Shown: piece by piece, positions 46,914-56,436 of the stretch
How the letters are laid out: each line of letters opens with the position of its first letter
Position numbering within the stretch: position 1 is the stretch's first letter
Origin: Micromonospora sp. FIMYZ51
GTDB lineage: Bacteria; Actinomycetota; Actinomycetes; Mycobacteriales; Micromonosporaceae
Assembly: GCF_038246755.1 (NCBI RefSeq)
Contig: NZ_CP134706.1
Span: 3,906,001-3,970,000 of the forward strand
DNA length: 64,000 nt
Direction: 5' to 3'
Notes under the pieces: generated by a model
The model's input: only the letters and a program-made list of their open reading frames with translations
What the model was told of the DNA's origin: nothing
Databases searched by the model: none
Position numbers and translations under genes: made by a program

Positions 46914-46977
46914 GTCTCATCCCCAGGGATGAGATCGGACTCACCGCGCAAGACGATCTTTCGGCGACGGCGGCGGC

Positions 46978-46983
46978 TAGCGT
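46978..46983 (+). promoter_or_regulatory. -10 box TAGCGT of the histidine kinase gene
   Basis: TAGCGT ends 6 nt before the GTG at 46990. Confidence 0.45.
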
Positions 46984-46989
46984 CGGTGC

Positions 46990-48195
46990 GTGGGTACGGA
47001 GCTGAGGGAGTGGCTGCGCCACCGTCCGCTGGCCGGTGACGCGCTGCTGGCCGTCGGGCTGCTCCTGGGCGAGGTGGTGTTCACCCTGCTCACCCCACGG
47101 GAGTTCTGGCCCCGGTCGCTGCCGACGGCGCTGGGGTGGAGCCTGGTCTGCGCCGCACCGGTGCTGCTGCGCCGGGTGGCGCCGTGGGTCGCCGTGCTGG
47201 CCGCGTTGGCGACCCTGGCCCTGCCGGTCGCGCTGGAGGTGGCGCCGGCCGCGCAGAGCTTCACCTTCGTCGTGCTCACCTACACGCTTGCCGCATACCA
47301 TCCGGTGCGCCCGGCGCTGCTGACCGCGGTGCTGCTCTGGGTGCCGGTGGCGGTGGCCAACACGCTTGTGTCGCCCGAGATCCTGCCGCAGATCAGCGCG
47401 GCCTACCTGGTGGCGAACAACCTGTTGGTGGGGATCGTGTCGTTCTCGGTGGGGCGCACGGTGCACGCCCGGCGGTCCTCCACCGAGGCGCTGCGGGAGC
47501 GGGCCCGGATCGCCGAGGCCAACCAGCGTGCCCTGGCCGACCAGGCGGTCGCCGACGAGCGGCGGCGCATCGCCCGGGAGTTGCACGATGTGGTGGCGCA
47601 CCACGTCAGCGTGATGGGGGTGCTGGCCACCGGGGTCCGGCGGGTGCTGCGCCGCGATCCGGACGCCGCCGACGAGGCGATCGGCACCATCGAGGAGACC
47701 AGCCGGGCCACTCTGCGGGAGCTGCGCCGGCTGCTCGACGTGCTGCGTACCGAGGCGGAGCCAGCGGCCGACCTGGCACCGCAACCGGGCATCGCCGGCA
47801 TCGAGGCGCTGACCGAGCAGGTCCGCGACGCCGGGTTGCCGGTGACGTTGACGGTGCAGGGCACGCCGGGGCCGCTGGAGGAGGGCGAGGCGTTGACCGT
47901 GTACCGGATCGTGCAGGAGGCGCTGACCAATGCGCTCAAGCACGCCGGCACGGCCACCGCGCAGGTTCGGGTGAGTTTCGCCGACAACGCCCTCGAGGTC
48001 GAGGTCACCGACACCGGTCGGGGGCCGTCGCCGCAACGCCCCCAGCAACTCGGACACGGCCTGGTCGGGATGCGGGAGCGGGTCGCCCTCTACGGTGGTG
48101 TCCTACGCACCGGAGCGCGGCCCGGCGGTGGCTACCGGGTGTACGCGCGGATCCCGGTGGAGCCGCTGGCCGACAGCGTCACCTGGGAGGACTGA
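46990..48195 (+). CDS. Sensor histidine kinase, NarL-partner type (HisKA_3)
   Basis: 401 aa, GTG start. About five membrane helices in residues 15-155 leave little room for an extracellular sensor. The dimerisation helix has the phospho-acceptor His in RRRIARELHDVVAHHVSVMG (about residue 200), and the GHKL ATPase has its N box in IVQEALTNALKHAG and DTGRG. It should phosphorylate the regulator that starts immediately after its stop codon. Signal unknown. Confidence 0.93.
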   Translation: MGTELREWLRHRPLAGDALLAVGLLLGEVVFTLLTPREFWPRSLPTALGWSLVCAAPVLLRRVAPWVAVLAALATLALPVALEVAPAAQSFTFVVLTYTLAAYHPVRPALLTAVLLWVPVAVANTLVSPEILPQISAAYLVANNLLVGIVSFSVGRTVHARRSSTEALRERARIAEANQRALADQAVADERRRIARELHDVVAHHVSVMGVLATGVRRVLRRDPDAADEAIGTIEETSRATLRELRRLLDVLRTEAEPAADLAPQPGIAGIEALTEQVRDAGLPVTLTVQGTPGPLEEGEALTVYRIVQEALTNALKHAGTATAQVRVSFADNALEVEVTDTGRGPSPQRPQQLGHGLVGMRERVALYGGVLRTGARPGGGYRVYARIPVEPLADSVTWED

Positions 48196-48882
48196 ATGCT
48201 CGACCCGTCCGCGCCGGCTCGACCGGTGCGCATCCTGCTCGCCGACGACCAGCCGCTGCTGCGCACCGGGTTCCGGATGGTGTTGGGCGCCGAGCCGGAC
48301 CTGGACATCGTGGCCGAGGCGGGCGACGGGGTGGAGGCGGTCGAGTTGTCCCGCCGGCTGCTGCCCGACGTCGTGCTGATGGACATCCGGATGCCTCGGA
48401 TGGACGGGGTGACCGCCACCCGGGCCATCGTCGACGCCCGGTTGCCGGTGCGGGTGCTCATCCTGACCACCTTCGACCTGGACGAGTACGTGGTGGGCGC
48501 GCTGCGGGCCGGGGCGAGTGGCTTCCTGGCCAAGGACGTGCCGGCCGAGGACCTGGTCACCGCGATCCACACGGTGGCCGGTGGTGACGCGGTGGTGGCC
48601 CCGCGGATCCTGCGCCGGCTGCTGGACCGCTTCGCCGACGTGCTGCCCGATCCGGCGGCATCGCCGCCGAAGGCGCTCAGCACACTCACCGAGCGCGAAC
48701 GGGAGGTGCTGGTGCAGGTCGCCCGGGGCCTGTCCAACGCCGAGATCGCCCGGGCGCTGTCGGTGAGCGAAACCACGATCAAGACCCATGTCGGGCATGT
48801 GCTGACCAAGCTCGGCTTGCGGGACCGGGTGCAGGCGGTGGTGCTGGCGTACGAGACAGGGCTGGTCCGGCCCGGGGCGTAA
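48196..48882 (+). CDS. NarL/LuxR-family response regulator
   Basis: 228 aa. The ATG follows the kinase stop directly; GGGAGG lies 7 nt upstream. The receiver is complete: LLADDQPLLRTGF, phospho-acceptor Asp in VVLMDIRMPRMDG, and the Lys in FLAKDVP. The LuxR HTH is LTEREREVLVQVARGLS and SVSETTIKTHVGHVLTKLG. It likely controls the downstream ABC exporter, by position. Confidence 0.94.
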   Translation: MLDPSAPARPVRILLADDQPLLRTGFRMVLGAEPDLDIVAEAGDGVEAVELSRRLLPDVVLMDIRMPRMDGVTATRAIVDARLPVRVLILTTFDLDEYVVGALRAGASGFLAKDVPAEDLVTAIHTVAGGDAVVAPRILRRLLDRFADVLPDPAASPPKALSTLTEREREVLVQVARGLSNAEIARALSVSETTIKTHVGHVLTKLGLRDRVQAVVLAYETGLVRPGA

Positions 48883-49183
48883 CGCGCCCGTTGCATCCCT
48901 CACGTACCGTGACGATCAGGTGCGTAAGACGGTTGACCTCCTCGTGGTGAGAAGCGATTGACTCTCTCGCGGGGAGAGGGTCGATGATCGTTTGACGTCG
49001 GCCGTGACGCGGTCGGCGTGTGGTCGGGGACAACCCTGACTCCGGGTGGGGGGTACCCGCAGCCGGAATTCCGCCCCGGCTCCACCCGGAGTCGGACGGA
49101 TCCTTGCTGAACAGCACCGATGATGGACTCGCGCCGGACCAGCGGGGGCGGTGCGATTCGACAGCGACGGAGAGGTACGTGAC
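48883..49183 (+). other. Gene-free region upstream of the ABC exporter
   Basis: About 300 bp with no gene seen. It holds a terminator-like hairpin (48960-48982) and presumably the exporter promoter; no -35/-10 pair stands out. Confidence 0.5.
48960..48982 (+). terminator. Hairpin after the two-component operon
   Basis: GACTCTCTC (48960-48968) pairs with GAGAGGGTC (48974-48982) with one G-T pair and a 5-nt loop. No T-run follows. Confidence 0.4.
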
Positions 49184-49951
49184 GTGACCGCTACGACAGG
49201 TCAGCCGGCATCGGCGGCAGCTCGGGCGAACGAGGTGTGGAAGGTGTACGGCAGCGGCGAGGCTCAGGTCATCGCGCTGCGGGGGGTAAGCGCCGAGTTC
49301 GAACGTGGCCGGTTCACGGCGATCATGGGTCCGTCCGGGTCCGGCAAGTCGACGCTCATGCACTGCCTGGCCGGGCTGGACACGGTGACCCGGGGGACGG
49401 TGCAGGTCGGCGAGACCACCGTCACCGGTCTGGGCGACGCTGGCCTGACGAAGCTGCGCCGGGACAAGGTCGGCTTCATCTTCCAGCAGTTCAACCTGCT
49501 GCCCACGCTTACCGCCAAGGAGAACATCCTGCTGCCGCTGTCGATCGCCGGTCGTAAGCCGGATCCGGCCTGGTACGACACCGTGATCGACACGGTCGGG
49601 CTGCGGGACCGGCTGGACCACCGGCCGGCGCAGCTCTCCGGCGGCCAGCAGCAGCGGGTGGCGTGCGCGCGGGCGTTGGTGGCCCGCCCTGAGGTGATCT
49701 TCGCCGACGAGCCGACCGGGAACCTGGACTCGCGTGCCGGCGCCGAGGTGCTCAACTTCCTGCGCAACTCGGTGCGGGAGCACGGCCAGACCATCGTCAT
49801 GGTCACCCACGACCCGACGGCGGCCGCGTACGCCGACCGGGTGGTCTTCCTCGCCGACGGGCAGATCGTCTCGGAGCTGATCGAGCCGACCGCCGACACG
49901 GTGCTGGACACGATGAAGAAGCTGGACGCTCCCGCCGAGGTGGCCGGCTGA
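49184..49951 (+). CDS. ABC transporter ATP-binding protein (MacB/LolD-like)
   Basis: 255 aa from GTG 49184, with GAGAGG upstream. Walker A GPSGSGKST (about residue 51), Q-loop FIFQQFNLLPTLTAKENI, signature LSGGQQQR, Walker B VIFADEPTGNLDS and VTHDP are intact, the full pattern of the MacB/LolD family. It pairs with the permease whose start overlaps its stop by one base (TGATG). These transporters export peptides, antibiotics or lipoproteins; the substrate is unknown. Confidence 0.94.
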   Translation: MTATTGQPASAAARANEVWKVYGSGEAQVIALRGVSAEFERGRFTAIMGPSGSGKSTLMHCLAGLDTVTRGTVQVGETTVTGLGDAGLTKLRRDKVGFIFQQFNLLPTLTAKENILLPLSIAGRKPDPAWYDTVIDTVGLRDRLDHRPAQLSGGQQQRVACARALVARPEVIFADEPTGNLDSRAGAEVLNFLRNSVREHGQTIVMVTHDPTAAAYADRVVFLADGQIVSELIEPTADTVLDTMKKLDAPAEVAG

Positions 49952-52506
49952 TGTTCCGGGCGACTTTGAAGAGCCTGCTGGCCCGCAAGGTCCGGCTGGT
50001 GCTGTCCGGCATGGCGGTGGTGCTCGGCGTCATGTTCGTCGCCGGCGCCTTCGTGCTCACCGACACCCTCGGCCGCACCTTCGACCAGATCTTCGCCGAG
50101 GCGTACGAGGAAGTCGACGTCAACGTGGCCGCGAAGCCGAAGCTCACGGTCAACGAGATGGAGGGCGAGCAACTCGGCACGCCCTTCCCGGCGACCATGG
50201 TGGAGAACATCCAGGCGGTGCCCGGGGTGGCCGAGGCCACCGGCGTGGTGGCCGCCGACGGTGCCCGGATGATCGGCAGCAACGGCAAGGTGGTCGGCTC
50301 GTTCGGGCCGCCGCAGCTGGGCGGCAACTGGCTCGGCGAGAGCGACCTGGTGCAGCTGCGCGAGGGCCGCGAGCCCCGGGCCGACGACGAAATCGTGATC
50401 AACAAGGGGCTGGCGGACGCGGGCAAGGTGGCCGTCGGTGACCGGGTGGGCGTACTCACCCTGGGGCCGCGCGAGGACTTCACAATCGTCGGAGTCTTCG
50501 GCTACAGCGGTGACCGGGACTCCATGGGCGGCGCCAACGAGGTGATGTTCACGACGCCGGCCGCCCAGCGGTTGATGCTCGGCGAGCCGGACGTCTTCAA
50601 CAGCGTCGTGGTGACCGCGGCGTCGGGCGTCTCCAACGAGTCGCTGCGCGACGCGGTGGCCGCCGCGATCGGCGACGACTACGTGGTCAAGACCGGTGAG
50701 CAGCTCTCTGCCGACGCCGCCGCCGGGCTGAAGGAGGCACTTACCTTCTTCAACCGGATTCTGCTCGGCTTCGCCGCGGTGGCGCTGCTGGTCGGCACGT
50801 TCCTGATCCTGAACACCTTCTCGATCATCGTGGCGCAGCGCACCCGGGAGCTGGCGCTGCTGCGGGCGGTCGGGGCCAGCGGCCGGCAGATCATCGGCTC
50901 GGTGGTGCTGGAGGCGGTCGCGGTCGGCCTGATCGCCTCGGTGCTCGGCCTGGCCGCCGGCATCGGGGTCGGCGCCCTGCTGGCGTACCTGTTCAGCACG
51001 ATCTCGGGTGGGTTGACCCTGGCCGGGGTGGGCGTACCCGCGGTGGCGGTGATCGCCGCGTTCGCGGTCGGCCTGGTGATCACGGTGCTGGCGGCGCTGC
51101 TGCCGGCGCTGCGCGCCGCGCGGATCCCTCCGATCGCGGCGATGCAGGACGTGGCCACCCTGGACCGGCCGCTCACCAAGATCACGGTCGCCGGGGCGCT
51201 GGTGACCGCGGTCGGCACGGTCCTGCTCTTCCTCGGCCTGGGTGGTCACGCGGGTGGCAACACCCTGGCCACCATCCTCGGTGGCGTGCTCTTCTCGTTC
51301 ATCGGGGTGGCCCTGCTGACGCCGCTGATCAGCAAGCCGGTGGTGGCGGCGCTCGGCGCGATCTTCTCCGGTTGGGTGCCGGGCCGGCTGGGCCGGCTCA
51401 ACTCGGGTCGCAACCCGCGCCGGACGGCGATCACCGCCGCCGCACTGATGGTCGGCATCGCCCTGGTCACCGGGATCACGGTGATCCTGGACTCGGCCAA
51501 GAGCAGCATCAGCGGCCTGGCCAGGGAGACCGTCAAGGCCGAACTGGTGATCGCCGGGACGCAGACCGGTCCCCGTCCGCCGACGTTCGACCCGGCGGTG
51601 CTGGACGAGGCGAAGGCGATCCCCGGGGTACGTGTCGCCGACGGGCTCTACGGCGACATGGCCCTGGTCGACGACGAGCGCACCTACGTCGGAGCCGTGA
51701 CGGAACCGTCGGCGCTGCGCCAGCTCTACAGTCTGACCGCGACGGCCGGTGACATCGACCGGCTGGCACCGGGTCAGCTGCTGGTAAGCGTGGACACCGC
51801 GCAGGACCGTGGCCTGTCGGTCGGTTCGACCACCTCGATGCAGTTGGCCCGGGGTGGCGTGAACACCTACACGGTGACCGGCATCTTCGAGGATTCCCCG
51901 CTGTTCACCGGCGTACAGATGGTGGTGCCGGCCGAGGCCGCCCGCGACTTCACCATTCCGCAGCCCATCCAGGGCTTCATCCAGTTGGCGCCGGGCGCCA
52001 CGGTCGCCGAGGTGCAGCCGCAGGTCGAGGCGCTGCTGGCGGACAGCCCGGAGGTGTCGGTGGTCGACCTCAACGCCTTCATCGAGCAGCAGAGCGGGCA
52101 GCTCGACGGACTGCTCACGATGATCCAGATCCTGCTGGCGCTGGCCATCGTGATCGCCGTGCTCGGCATCATCAACACCCTGGCCCTGTCGGTGCTGGAA
52201 CGCACCCGTGAGCTGGGTCTGCTGCGTGCCATCGGCCTGCGCCGGTCGCAGACCATGGGCATGATCACCGTGGAGGCGGTAGTCATCTCGGTGTTCGGTG
52301 CGCTGCTCGGGGTGGTCGTCGGCAGCGGTCTGGGTGCGGCGGTGGTCGAGGCGCTGAAGGACGAGGGGATCACCGAGTTGGTGCTGCCCTGGGGTCAGAT
52401 GGGGCTCTTCCTCGGCCTTGCCGCGCTGATCGGCGTGGTCGCCGCGGTGCTGCCGGCGATCCGCGCCGCCCGGATCAACGTGCTGGGCGCCATCGCCCAC
52501 GACTGA
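49951..52506 (+). CDS. FtsX-like ABC transporter permease (two-module MacB type)
   Basis: 851 aa. An N-terminal helix (VRLVLSGMAVVLGVMFVAGA) precedes a large extracytoplasmic MacB-PCD domain (about 60-250). An FtsX module of three helices follows (about 260-390), then additional helices, a second extracytoplasmic domain (about 520-720) and a final FtsX module (ILLALAIVIAVLGIINTLAL). Two modules in one chain means it works as a pseudo-dimer with the ATPase. Likely an exporter or mechanotransmission complex for a toxic compound or peptide. Confidence 0.92.
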   Translation: MFRATLKSLLARKVRLVLSGMAVVLGVMFVAGAFVLTDTLGRTFDQIFAEAYEEVDVNVAAKPKLTVNEMEGEQLGTPFPATMVENIQAVPGVAEATGVVAADGARMIGSNGKVVGSFGPPQLGGNWLGESDLVQLREGREPRADDEIVINKGLADAGKVAVGDRVGVLTLGPREDFTIVGVFGYSGDRDSMGGANEVMFTTPAAQRLMLGEPDVFNSVVVTAASGVSNESLRDAVAAAIGDDYVVKTGEQLSADAAAGLKEALTFFNRILLGFAAVALLVGTFLILNTFSIIVAQRTRELALLRAVGASGRQIIGSVVLEAVAVGLIASVLGLAAGIGVGALLAYLFSTISGGLTLAGVGVPAVAVIAAFAVGLVITVLAALLPALRAARIPPIAAMQDVATLDRPLTKITVAGALVTAVGTVLLFLGLGGHAGGNTLATILGGVLFSFIGVALLTPLISKPVVAALGAIFSGWVPGRLGRLNSGRNPRRTAITAAALMVGIALVTGITVILDSAKSSISGLARETVKAELVIAGTQTGPRPPTFDPAVLDEAKAIPGVRVADGLYGDMALVDDERTYVGAVTEPSALRQLYSLTATAGDIDRLAPGQLLVSVDTAQDRGLSVGSTTSMQLARGGVNTYTVTGIFEDSPLFTGVQMVVPAEAARDFTIPQPIQGFIQLAPGATVAEVQPQVEALLADSPEVSVVDLNAFIEQQSGQLDGLLTMIQILLALAIVIAVLGIINTLALSVLERTRELGLLRAIGLRRSQTMGMITVEAVVISVFGALLGVVVGSGLGAAVVEALKDEGITELVLPWGQMGLFLGLAALIGVVAAVLPAIRAARINVLGAIAHD

Positions 52507-52544
52507 GGTGCCGGCGAGGGCACCTGGTCAACGCCGCGTGCATC

Positions 52545-52578
52545 GGAAGGGCCCCTGGTCGACGCCAGGGGCCCTTCC
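52545..52578. terminator. Bidirectional hairpin between FtsX-like and HAD genes
   Basis: GGAAGGGCCCCTGG (52545-52558) and CCAGGGGCCCTTCC (52565-52578) pair perfectly over 14 bp with a 6-nt loop. It lies between convergent genes. The GGAAGGGCCCCT core resembles half of the dispersed 54-bp repeat. Confidence 0.8.
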
Positions 52579-52589
52579 AGTGGCCGCGT

Positions 52590-53261
52590 TCAAACAGAGC
52601 TGCGGTGCAGCAGCCCGGCCAGCAGTTCCAGGTCCACCGCGAGCAGGCTCTCCAACTGGTGGACGCCGTCGCGGGGCGCCAGCGGCACCTCGGCCGGTAC
52701 CGCCAGCACCGCCGCCCCGGCCGCGACCGCGCTGGCCACTCCGGTCGGCGAGTCCTCGATCGCCACGCAGCGCTCGATCGGGACGCCGAGCAGCCGGGCG
52801 GCGGTGAGGTACGGCTCCGGGTGCGGCTTGGTCGAGTCGACCTCGTCGCCGCAGACCACCACGTCGAAGCTCTGCCGTCCCAGGGTGTCCAGCGCGATCT
52901 CGACCACTGCCCGGCCGCTGGAGGTCACCAGCGCGGTCGGAATCCCCGCCTGGCGCACCGCGCCGAGCAGCGCCAGCGCCCCCGGGCGCCACTGCAACCC
53001 GGTCCGGAACAGTTCCAGGATCCGGGCGTTCACCCATTCCGCGCTGACCTCGGGATCGCGGTGCGGCTGGCCCAGGTCGTCGTGCAGGATGCGCATCGAC
53101 TCGGCCATCGCGGTGCCGACGATCGCGCGGCGCGCGGCGTCGGAGAGGGTCCCGCCGTACGTCTGGGCGAGTTCGGCCAACGCGACGTCCCAGAGTCGTT
53201 CGCTGTCGACCAGAGTGCCGTCCATGTCGAAGAGCACGGCGGCGGGATGGCGGTTGGTCAC
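52590..53261 (-). CDS. HAD-family phosphatase (beta-phosphoglucomutase-like)
   Basis: 223 aa, GTG start after AGGAGG. Motif I DMDGTLVDSE has both Asp residues; motif II VTSS; Lys in DSTKPHPEPYL; motif IV IEDSPTG with the Mg2+-binding acids. The cap is helical. It hydrolyses a small phosphorylated metabolite; sugar phosphate is likely but not shown. Convergent with the FtsX-like permease. Confidence 0.9.
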   Translation of the reverse strand: MTNRHPAAVLFDMDGTLVDSERLWDVALAELAQTYGGTLSDAARRAIVGTAMAESMRILHDDLGQPHRDPEVSAEWVNARILELFRTGLQWRPGALALLGAVRQAGIPTALVTSSGRAVVEIALDTLGRQSFDVVVCGDEVDSTKPHPEPYLTAARLLGVPIERCVAIEDSPTGVASAVAAGAAVLAVPAEVPLAPRDGVHQLESLLAVDLELLAGLLHRSSV

Positions 53262-53380
53262 GATCCTCCTCGGCTGGCGGTGGCGACCTTCCTGACCGGC
53301 CGGGCACCTACGGCTACCCGGCCGATCCTGTCAGCCGGGCCGCGACCGGCACCGGGCGGTGCCGCCCGCAGTGACCTGCG

Positions 53381-54112
53381 TCAACTCAGGCCGCAGGCGG
53401 ACAGCGACCGCTCGTAGCCCCGGAAGAACGCCTCGGCGCGCTGCTCCGGGGTGCCGTGCGAGCCTTCGGCGAACCACGGCTGGCCGGGGTCGTCGCCGAC
53501 GGCCAGCAGCCCCTCGTTGAACTCCTCCAGGTCGCCGTCGTCGAGCGTGAGCCGTCCGGCGCGGACCGAGTCACCGAGGTACGCCCCGGCCATGCAGTCG
53601 GCCTGCAACTCCTGCTGGATGGTGAAGTTGTAGCGGATGCCGAGGCGAGTCTGCACGCCGTGGGCGTACTCGTGACCGAGCAGGTAGAACACGAACGCGT
53701 CGCCGATCTGCCGGAACGCGCCGAAGGACCAGTTGATGTCGTACGCGATGAAGTCGCTCACCGTGCAGTAGACCGCGTTGTTGCGCGGCACCTCCTGCCC
53801 GCCGCAGGAGATCTCCCCGTCGCGCTGGTACGGGATGACCCGTCGGATCGGACGGAAGGAGGAGCCCTCGAACTGCTCCGCCCAATACTGCTCGGCGAGC
53901 CGCTGGGCATCGGCCATGTCCTGCTGGAACTCCTCGACGGTGTCGGTGCCGTCGGCCCGGGTCACCTCGCCGCTCGGCGACGCCGGCTGTCGCGGTTCGG
54001 TCGGGGCCGCGGGGCCGTCGACCGGCTCCACCATGCAGGCGGCGGCCGCCACCAGCGCCACCACAAGGCCGGCCAGCCTCCCCTGACGTCGCCCTCGCCC
54101 AGCTACCGCCAC
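53381..54112 (-). CDS. Neutral zinc metallopeptidase-family lipoprotein
   Basis: 243 aa from GTG 54112, which has GGGAGG 5 nt upstream; an earlier ATG at 54169 lacks a site. A signal-like segment ends in AAAC (GLVVALVAAAACMVEP), so it is probably a lipoprotein. The catalytic motif is HEYAHGVQTRLG with a distal Glu in QQELQADCMAGAYLGD, typical of the putative neutral zinc metallopeptidases. A Cys pair (CGG and YCTV) may form a disulfide outside the membrane. Confidence 0.88.
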   Translation of the reverse strand: MAVAGRGRRQGRLAGLVVALVAAAACMVEPVDGPAAPTEPRQPASPSGEVTRADGTDTVEEFQQDMADAQRLAEQYWAEQFEGSSFRPIRRVIPYQRDGEISCGGQEVPRNNAVYCTVSDFIAYDINWSFGAFRQIGDAFVFYLLGHEYAHGVQTRLGIRYNFTIQQELQADCMAGAYLGDSVRAGRLTLDDGDLEEFNEGLLAVGDDPGQPWFAEGSHGTPEQRAEAFFRGYERSLSACGLS

Positions 54113-54169
54113 CGCATCCTCCCGCCCTCGGCGCTGCCGGATCCAGTACCCCGACGGTACGGCCGTCAC

Positions 54170-54488
54170 GCCCTTCGCCGTCTGCTACGGGCTACCGGGC
54201 CAACCGGTTCAGACCGAGGCGGACAGGTCGGCCGGTAGGGTCGCCATCGGGTGCGGCCGGTCGGGGTCCGGTCCGGCCGGGCGGCTCCGACGTCTCTGGT
54301 GACCGGCACCGTGCGGCGCCGGAGGCGAAGGAGACACCCGAGGTTCTCGCCGGCTACCCGGTGGACCTGCTGCGGGGCACGGCGCCGCAGCGCTGGTGCG
54401 GCGCTACGGCCACTTCGACGCCGCCGAGGACGCCACCCAGGGTCAGGGGCCGGCGGCGGGTCAGGGCGGGCCTGCGGCATGCGGCGGG
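54170..54488 (+). other. Gene-poor region holding a sigma-factor remnant
   Basis: About 320 bp between two genes on the minus strand. Apart from the remnant at 54361-54440, no gene is seen. Confidence 0.5.
54361..54440 (+). pseudogene. Remnant of an ECF sigma-factor N-terminus
   Basis: One frame reads VDLLRGTAPQ (54361-54390); a shift then gives ALVRRYGHFDAAEDATQ (54390-54440). Together they match the sigma-70 region 2 opening APQVLGALVRRYGHFDxAEDAVQ that I recall in actinobacterial ECF factors. About three residues are lost at the shift and nothing homologous follows, so the gene is broken and truncated. Confidence 0.5.
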
Positions 54489-55595
54489 TCAGGGACTGGC
54501 GGCGAGGAAGACGAAGGCGGCGAGCAGCACCAGGTGCACGCCGCCCTGGAGCAGGGTGGCGCGACCGGGGACGACGGTGAGCACACCGGTGACGACGGTC
54601 AGCGCGAGCAGGGTGACCTGGGTGCCGCCGAGACCGAGCAGAAGCGGACCCTCCAGCCAGATGGAGACGATCGCGATGGCGGGAATGGTCAGCCCGATGC
54701 TGGCCATCGCGGAGCCGAGGGCGAGGTTGAGGCTGATCTGGACGCGGTCGCGACGCGCGGCACGGGCCGCAGCGAGGGTCTCCGGCAGCAGGACGAGCAG
54801 GGCGATGATGACGCCGACGAAGGCCGGCGGCAGGTTCACGGCGGCGACACCGATCTCGATGGCCGGCGAGACGGACTTGGCGTCCCCGACGACGGCGACC
54901 AGGGCGACCAGCAGCAGTCCGAGGCTGACCAGGGCGCGTCGGGTGGACGGCGGGTCGGCGTGCATCTCCTCCGGCAGAACCTCGCCGTCGCGGCCGACGG
55001 GAAGGAAGTAGTCGCGGTGCCGTCCGGTCTGGACGATCACGAACAGGGCGTAGAGGGCGAGCGAGACGACCGCGGCGAAGGTGAGCTGGGCGGGGCTGAA
55101 CTCGGGCCCGGACCGGCCGATGGTGAAGGTCGGCACGACCAGGCTGAGCGTAGCGAGGGTGGCCACGGTGGCCAGCGCGCCGCCGGTGCCTTCCGGATTG
55201 AACACCGCCAGCCGGCGGCGTAGCGCGCCGATGAGCAGGGAGAGACCGAGAATACCGTTACAGGTGATCATCACTGCGGCGAAGACGGTGTCGCGGGCCA
55301 GCGACTGGGTCTTCTCCCCACCGCTGATCATCAGGGTGACGATCAGCGCCACCTCGATCACGGTGACCGCGACCGCGAGGACCAGGGAGCCGTACGGTTC
55401 GCCGACCTTGTGCGCGACGACCTCGGCGTGGTGCACGGCGGCCAGCACCGCGCCGGCCAGGAACACCCCGACCACGATCACCATGACCCCGCTGAGCTTC
55501 TGGTTCCAGGTCAGGAGCAGCACCACCAGGGCGGCCAGCGGCACGAACACGGTCCAGGTGGCCATGGCGCGGCGCAACGCGAACATGATCCTCAT
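54489..55595 (-). CDS. Calcium/proton antiporter (CaCA family, ChaA-like)
   Basis: 368 aa from ATG 55595 (an alternative ATG lies three codons on). About eleven helices. The two alpha-repeats are seen: GSLVLAVAVTVIEVALIV with its Glu in the first half, and VIIALLVLLPETLAAARAARR plus NLALGSAMASIGLTIP in the second. These acidic residues bind Ca2+. It exports Ca2+ (or Na+/K+) in exchange for H+. No neighbour suggests regulation. Confidence 0.9.
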   Translation of the reverse strand: MRIMFALRRAMATWTVFVPLAALVVLLLTWNQKLSGVMVIVVGVFLAGAVLAAVHHAEVVAHKVGEPYGSLVLAVAVTVIEVALIVTLMISGGEKTQSLARDTVFAAVMITCNGILGLSLLIGALRRRLAVFNPEGTGGALATVATLATLSLVVPTFTIGRSGPEFSPAQLTFAAVVSLALYALFVIVQTGRHRDYFLPVGRDGEVLPEEMHADPPSTRRALVSLGLLLVALVAVVGDAKSVSPAIEIGVAAVNLPPAFVGVIIALLVLLPETLAAARAARRDRVQISLNLALGSAMASIGLTIPAIAIVSIWLEGPLLLGLGGTQVTLLALTVVTGVLTVVPGRATLLQGGVHLVLLAAFVFLAASP

Positions 55596-55722
55596 CCTGC
55601 CAGCCGTGATGATCATCAGTGGCTGAAGCGGGTCAGCGTCCCCCGATCAACCACCCGCGTCGGTGCCGACCGGGCGCTGAGTCACCGCTGCCCGGTCGGC
55701 AGCGCCGGCGCCGCCCACGGCG

Positions 55723-56322
55723 TCAGTCGCGCGACCTCGACGTCCGCGCGTGCCGGCGGCGGCGAACTGCCACCACGCCAGCCAGGACGACACCGGTGAG
55801 CACGCCTACCGTCGAGACGCCAACGGCCGTCAGGGTGGCGAGGGTGGCGGACCGGGGGCCGGAGAACCGAGGCGGGTCACCGATCGCGAGGGCCGGTGGC
55901 GGGTCGATCCCGGGCACCGTGCAGGTCACCTCGTACCGCCCGGCCGGATCGGCGGAAAGCCCCACCCGGCCGCGCCACCGCTCGCCGTCGACCGTCAGCT
56001 CGAACCGCCCGCCCTCCAGGTAGCTGTCTGCGTACCCGGTGATCGTCAGGCCGTCCAGCGGCGACGCGGCACAGCTGAGCTGCCCACCCGGCTCCCGGAC
56101 CCACACCAGCTTCTCGTCGGCCGAGAGCGTCACGGTGACCGGCTCTCCCGCGACGACACGCTGGCCCAACTCCCCCTCGGAGCGGAGCACGATCAACATC
56201 AGCACCGCTGAGGCCAGCACACCGCCGACGGCGACCAGCGCCGCGACGACGAACCAGACCCGATGCGGCCGCAACTCGGCGGGAGCGGCAGTCGACGATG
56301 GAGACACCAAGGAATGATCCAT
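55723..56322 (-). CDS. Membrane protein with an extracytoplasmic domain, unknown function
   Basis: 199 aa from ATG 56322; the longer frame upstream is non-homologous. The N-terminal helix (VWFVVAALVAVGGVLASAVL) and a C-terminal helix (LTAVGVSTVGVLTGVVLAGV) flank an extracytoplasmic domain of about 95 residues. That domain contains two Cys (LSCAAS and VTCTVPG), probably disulfide-bonded, and beta-strand-like sequence (GRFELTVDGERWRGRV). The tail is Arg-rich and cytoplasmic. No family recognised. Divergent from the methyltransferase. Confidence 0.75.
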   Translation of the reverse strand: MDHSLVSPSSTAAPAELRPHRVWFVVAALVAVGGVLASAVLMLIVLRSEGELGQRVVAGEPVTVTLSADEKLVWVREPGGQLSCAASPLDGLTITGYADSYLEGGRFELTVDGERWRGRVGLSADPAGRYEVTCTVPGIDPPPALAIGDPPRFSGPRSATLATLTAVGVSTVGVLTGVVLAGVVAVRRRRHARTSRSRD

Positions 56323-56436
56323 GCCGAATCGGCGGGGCACCAGTGGCAGGGCGCCGGTGGCATCATGACAAACGCAGGGATTGACGTCCGTCGGCTTGAT
56401 TGACGACGGACAAATCCGCGTACGGGGGAGAAAATC

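Noticed and set aside
49264..52500. About 1078-codon minus-strand frame across the ABC exporter
   Set aside because: It is His/Arg/Gln-rich without domains and fully antisense to well-supported genes.
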